Source: Candidatus Gastranaerophilales bacterium (GTDB lineage Bacteria; Cyanobacteriota; Vampirovibrionia; Gastranaerophilales; Gastranaerophilaceae). Taken from it: 64,000 nt of DNA. The stretch spans positions 1 through 64,000 of the forward strand of contig UNSK01000002.1 in assembly GCA_900552525.1 (NCBI GenBank). Direction: 5' to 3'. The position numbers and the translations under genes are program-made. Positions 61,280-64,000 of the stretch are shown piece by piece; within the stretch, counting starts at the first letter, position 1; each line of letters begins with the position of its first letter. The notes under the pieces were generated by a model, which had not been told where the DNA came from, did no database searches, and saw only the letters and a list, made by a program, of their open reading frames with translations.

Positions 61280-62543
61280 CGAAATAGTTTTTAAAACCGG
61301 GGGTACAACTTCTGATGGCAAGGGTGTTGTAAAAACATTTGAAAATCTGAAACGCGAGTGTCTTGATATTAATGAAGAATTAAAGTTTGAAAATGGACTT
61401 AAATTTATTACAACAACTACTGATGAACATCTTTTCGGCTTTACTTTTTTCAGAATGCTTCCTGATGTTTGCGGGTTTGATAGGTATGAGGCAAGAATAA
61501 ATTATCCCGAGGATATAAATGTAGAAAACGCCGTACTTATTACGACTCCGTCTTTTCTGGAGGCAATGCGGAAGTTTGAGGCTAAACCGCCGGTTAACCC
61601 TATAGTAATAATAACTGCGGGAGCAAAGCTGGAGGACAAAACTTTTGAGTACGCTCTGACGATTGCAGAAAGAGTCATAGAAGTTTACGGAAGTACGGAA
61701 ACCGGTGTGATTGCATATAGAACCAGCCCATATGAAAAGGGATTGCGAATTTTTAAAGGTATCAAAATAGTTGAAACCGCAGATAGTTATACTAAAATAG
61801 AAACGGCATATTCTGAAGTCAGTCCTGTGATTATTCAGGATAGAATTAAGCTTGAAGATGGAAAAATCGAATTTTTAGGAAGATGCGGAAGAGTATTGAA
61901 GATTCAGGAAAAAAGAATAATTTTAGATGACATTGAGGCAGCTGTTAAAGATATAAGCGGTATTGAGGATGTTTATTGTTTTGAACATAAAGGTAAGCTC
62001 GCAGCACTTGCGGTTCTGGATGAAAATGGCAAAGAGTTTTTTATAAAGCATGATAAACTTACTCTTGTGAAAAAATTGAAACAGGAATTAAAGAATAAGT
62101 TTGAGATTGTTCCTCAGAGATGGAGATTTTTTGATGAAATTCCTAAGAAAGAGAACGGAAAGATTAACAAGGAGTTTATTGAAGAGATGTTTAATCTAAA
62201 TCTTTCACTCCCGTTTGTAATTTCAAGAGAAACTGGCAGGGATTATGCAGAATTTGAACTATGTTTCATTAAAAACAGCAATTTTTTTAAAGGGCATTTT
62301 GAAAAATTACCAATCCTTCCGGGGGTTGTGCAGTTGTTTTATGCAAACTGGTTTACCGGAATTGCTTTTAATATGGATTGCAGGTGCGGACAGATCAGGA
62401 AAATTAAGTATTCAAACATAATTAAACCGGCAAAAATTATCCGGCTGGAATTAGTAAAAAGTTCGAAGGGCGTGAGTTTCAAATATCATGATGGTGAACT
62501 TATATATTCTTCCGGTATTTTGCCTCCTATGAGCTTGTTATAA
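61263..62543 (+). CDS. AMP-ligase/hotdog dehydratase fusion, ApeH-ApeI-like
   Basis: 426 residues. Residues 1-310 are an acyl/aryl-AMP ligase: the P-loop KTGGTTSDGKGVVKT at about residue 11, VYGSTETG, a GRCGRVLKIQEKRI block (usual D replaced by G), and the catalytic lysine in KENGKINKE. Residues 320-426 form a hotdog dehydratase with FKGHFEKLPILPGVVQL, the FabZ/ApeI signature. The ~100 residues that normally precede the P-loop are missing, and two proteins that are separate in known Ape clusters are fused. It would activate the starter aryl acid or acyl chain and dehydrate intermediates. Confidence 0.78.
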   Translation: MEKKFNEIVFKTGGTTSDGKGVVKTFENLKRECLDINEELKFENGLKFITTTTDEHLFGFTFFRMLPDVCGFDRYEARINYPEDINVENAVLITTPSFLEAMRKFEAKPPVNPIVIITAGAKLEDKTFEYALTIAERVIEVYGSTETGVIAYRTSPYEKGLRIFKGIKIVETADSYTKIETAYSEVSPVIIQDRIKLEDGKIEFLGRCGRVLKIQEKRIILDDIEAAVKDISGIEDVYCFEHKGKLAALAVLDENGKEFFIKHDKLTLVKKLKQELKNKFEIVPQRWRFFDEIPKKENGKINKEFIEEMFNLNLSLPFVISRETGRDYAEFELCFIKNSNFFKGHFEKLPILPGVVQLFYANWFTGIAFNMDCRCGQIRKIKYSNIIKPAKIIRLELVKSSKGVSFKYHDGELIYSSGILPPMSLL

Positions 62544-62552
62544 GGGGAAATT

Positions 62553-62945
62553 ATGAACACAGAAATAAAAATAAAAGTTCCTTTTTATGATTTAGATCCA
62601 ATGAACATTGTCTGGCATGGAAATTATGTCAAATATATGGAAGAGGCCAGATGTGATTTTTTTGATAAGCTGAACTACAATTATACTGATATGTATAATG
62701 ACGGAGTGATGTATCCGATTGCAAAAATGGAGATGAAATTTATTAAGTCTGCAAACTTTGGCGAAGAGCTTACTGTAAAATGTTTTCTAAAAGAAATTGA
62801 ACCGGCAATTGTTATAAAGTATGAGATTTATTCCGGCAGCGAAAAGATATTTAAAGCAAGCACAATGCAGATTGGTGTAAATGTAAAAACAGGTGAAACT
62901 TTGTATGAAGCGCCTGAGAAGTTAAGAAGGGCTGTTTATGGTTAG
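62553..62945 (+). CDS. Hotdog thioesterase, ApeK-like
   Basis: 130 residues. FYDLDPMNIVWHGNYVKYMEEARCDF is the 4-hydroxybenzoyl-CoA thioesterase signature, with the Asp of DLD and the HGNY segment. It probably releases stalled or finished acyl chains from the ACPs. A GGGG ribosome site lies before the ATG. Ends eight bases into the next gene. Confidence 0.85.
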   Translation: MNTEIKIKVPFYDLDPMNIVWHGNYVKYMEEARCDFFDKLNYNYTDMYNDGVMYPIAKMEMKFIKSANFGEELTVKCFLKEIEPAIVIKYEIYSGSEKIFKASTMQIGVNVKTGETLYEAPEKLRRAVYG

Positions 62946-63441
62946 GATATTTTTTTTAATCTGTTTACTTCTCATACAGCCTGCGTATGCAAATGTTTTT
63001 GAGCATGAAGCTCAGCTCGATAAAATTGTAAAAGAGCTTCCTGAATTAAACAGCATTAAATGTAAATTCAGGCAGGAAAAACAGATTTCCAATATTCTTC
63101 TTAAATCTTCCGGAGATTTTACATTTGACAAGGGTAAAGGTGTAATTTTTTATACCACGTTTCCGGTAAAGAGTACAACATCTTATACTTCGCGCGAGTA
63201 TCGCCAGATAAACAGTGTAATTGCTGCAATTTCTAATAAATCGTATTCGCGTTTGCAAAAGGATTTTAAGTTTTACTTCCACAGAGAGGCACAGAGGTGG
63301 GAACTCGGATTAATTCCGAAATCAGGAACTCCGGCTTATGATTATTTGAAGTCTATTGAAATTAACGGCAGAGAAAATATTGATAAAATAGTTATACTAA
63401 CCTGTGACAAAACAAAAACAACAATCTGGTTTCAATCATGA
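62938..63441 (+). CDS. LolA-like periplasmic lipid carrier, ApeL-like
   Basis: 167 residues with a Sec signal peptide (FFLICLLLIQPAYAN, cleavage likely after AYA). The rest has the LolA/LppX-type beta fold, with FRQEKQISN (family 'F-x-Q-x-x') and long strand pairs with aromatic residues (YTSREYRQINSVIAA). It probably shuttles a lipid across the periplasm. In Ape clusters such a gene lies between the thioesterase and the MMPL exporter, as here. Confidence 0.82.
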   Translation: MVRIFFLICLLLIQPAYANVFEHEAQLDKIVKELPELNSIKCKFRQEKQISNILLKSSGDFTFDKGKGVIFYTTFPVKSTTSYTSREYRQINSVIAAISNKSYSRLQKDFKFYFHREAQRWELGLIPKSGTPAYDYLKSIEINGRENIDKIVILTCDKTKTTIWFQS

Positions 63442-64000
63442 AGCGAATAATATTTTTAATATTTTCAATAATTCTTTTCATTTTTGCTTTTGTTCAGGCA
63501 AAGCCTGTTGAAGTTGAGCTGATGAAAGCGTTTATAAGTCCGCATTCCGCAGCAGAAGGTTATCTGGTAAAGCTTGCAAATTTGTCTTCTAAAAAGGTTA
63601 ATATTATTTTTGAAGCATCTTCTCTTGATGAACTTGAGGATATGAAGGCGGAATTTCCGGATATGAAAACGGATTATTCAGCAGTTACTGATGTTTATTC
63701 AAAATATCCCGGAAATTTTTTATCAAATAATATGCGTGAACTGTTGAAAAAGAAGAGTTATCAGAAAGTTCAGGAAGAAGCGGTAAAATCTTTATACAAC
63801 CCTCTCGGTATCTATATCTCCCCGCCGGATAAAGACCCTTATCTTCTGGCTACGGATTTTTTACTCTCAAATTCTAAGTTTCTTGAAAATGATACAAAAG
63901 AATTCGGGGGAAAATACTATTCGGTTTTACATGCACAGGTAAACAGCAATGATGAGCTGGAGCAAATTATTGAAGCTGCTAAAGGCAAAACGATTTATCT
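63438..64000 (+). CDS. MMPL-family exporter, ApeM-like (N-terminal part, runs off the window)
   Basis: The first 187 residues are visible. The ATG at 63438 overlaps the preceding stop (ATGA). One N-terminal transmembrane helix (about residues 3-20) is followed by a large periplasmic domain with NPLGIYISPPDKDPYLLATDFLLSN, which resembles the 'sP.g......DPl.l...ll' region of COG4258-type MMPL exporters. The remaining transmembrane bundle lies outside the window. It would export the lipid product to the LolA-like carrier. Confidence 0.78.
   Translation, partial: MKRIIFLIFSIILFIFAFVQAKPVEVELMKAFISPHSAAEGYLVKLANLSSKKVNIIFEASSLDELEDMKAEFPDMKTDYSAVTDVYSKYPGNFLSNNMRELLKKKSYQKVQEEAVKSLYNPLGIYISPPDKDPYLLATDFLLSNSKFLENDTKEFGGKYYSVLHAQVNSNDELEQIIEAAKGKTIY

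Overview
The window is AT-rich bacterial DNA from an anaerobic diderm. The evidence is a class III ribonucleotide reductase (nrdD with its activase nrdG), PilM/PilN/PilO-type pilus assembly proteins, a LolA-like carrier, an MMPL-type exporter and a bacterial type II fatty-acid cluster. The set of lineage-specific proteins, low GC and gene style fit a gut-type non-photosynthetic cyanobacterial relative (Gastranaerophilales / Vampirovibrionia, 'Melainabacteria'). That placement is my inference; there is no 16S rRNA gene in the window.

Layout. 1-12.7 kb: a tagged hypothetical protein running off the left edge, an M49-like metallopeptidase behind an HD-domain (YhaM-like) gene, a degenerate hybrid-cluster-protein homologue, a CpaE/MinD-like ATPase, a membrane protein, a CheR-like methyltransferase, a large TPR protein, the primary sigma factor, rlmB and nadA. 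12.8-15.3 kb: a fused pilM-pilN gene, pilO and tRNA-Gly(TCC). 15.3-21.5 kb, minus strand: an EF-hand protein, family 4 uracil-DNA glycosylase, metW-metX-metY, an acyl-CoA synthetase and nrdG. 21.6-30.7 kb: an accessory stretch with tRNA-Asn, small hypothetical genes, groES-groEL, a multi-HTH protein, a divergent glycogen-synthase-like enzyme and a candidate structured small RNA. 30.7-43.3 kb: alaS, tsaC, then yceD-rpmF-plsX-fabH-fabD-fabG-acpP-fabF, interrupted between fabG and acpP by a minus-strand gene without a normal start. 43.3-53.5 kb: more lineage-specific genes, hsp20, a DapL-like aminotransferase, tRNA-Gly(GCC), a GT-C glycosyltransferase, yraN and gatB. 53.5-64 kb: nrdD, mnmG, glgA and, directly fused to the glgA unit, an operon (PlsC-like acyltransferase, two acyl carrier proteins, COG4648 membrane protein, AMP-ligase/dehydratase fusion, thioesterase, LolA-like protein, start of an MMPL exporter) that is collinear with part of an aryl-polyene (Ape) cluster and runs off the right edge.

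The two most unusual signals cut across this layout. First, about eleven otherwise unrelated proteins begin with the same kind of short N-terminal peptide (M-x-[IV]-x-x-[IVL], a polar Asn-rich linker, then an aromatic residue followed by G/K/R). Second, seven genes, six of them coding for such tagged proteins, carry upstream the same promoter-like motif TAGCAAA-N14/15-GTTTTA, in three cases ending only 6-7 bases before a start codon that has no Shine-Dalgarno sequence. Together they look like an undescribed regulon of co-expressed, N-terminally tagged proteins.
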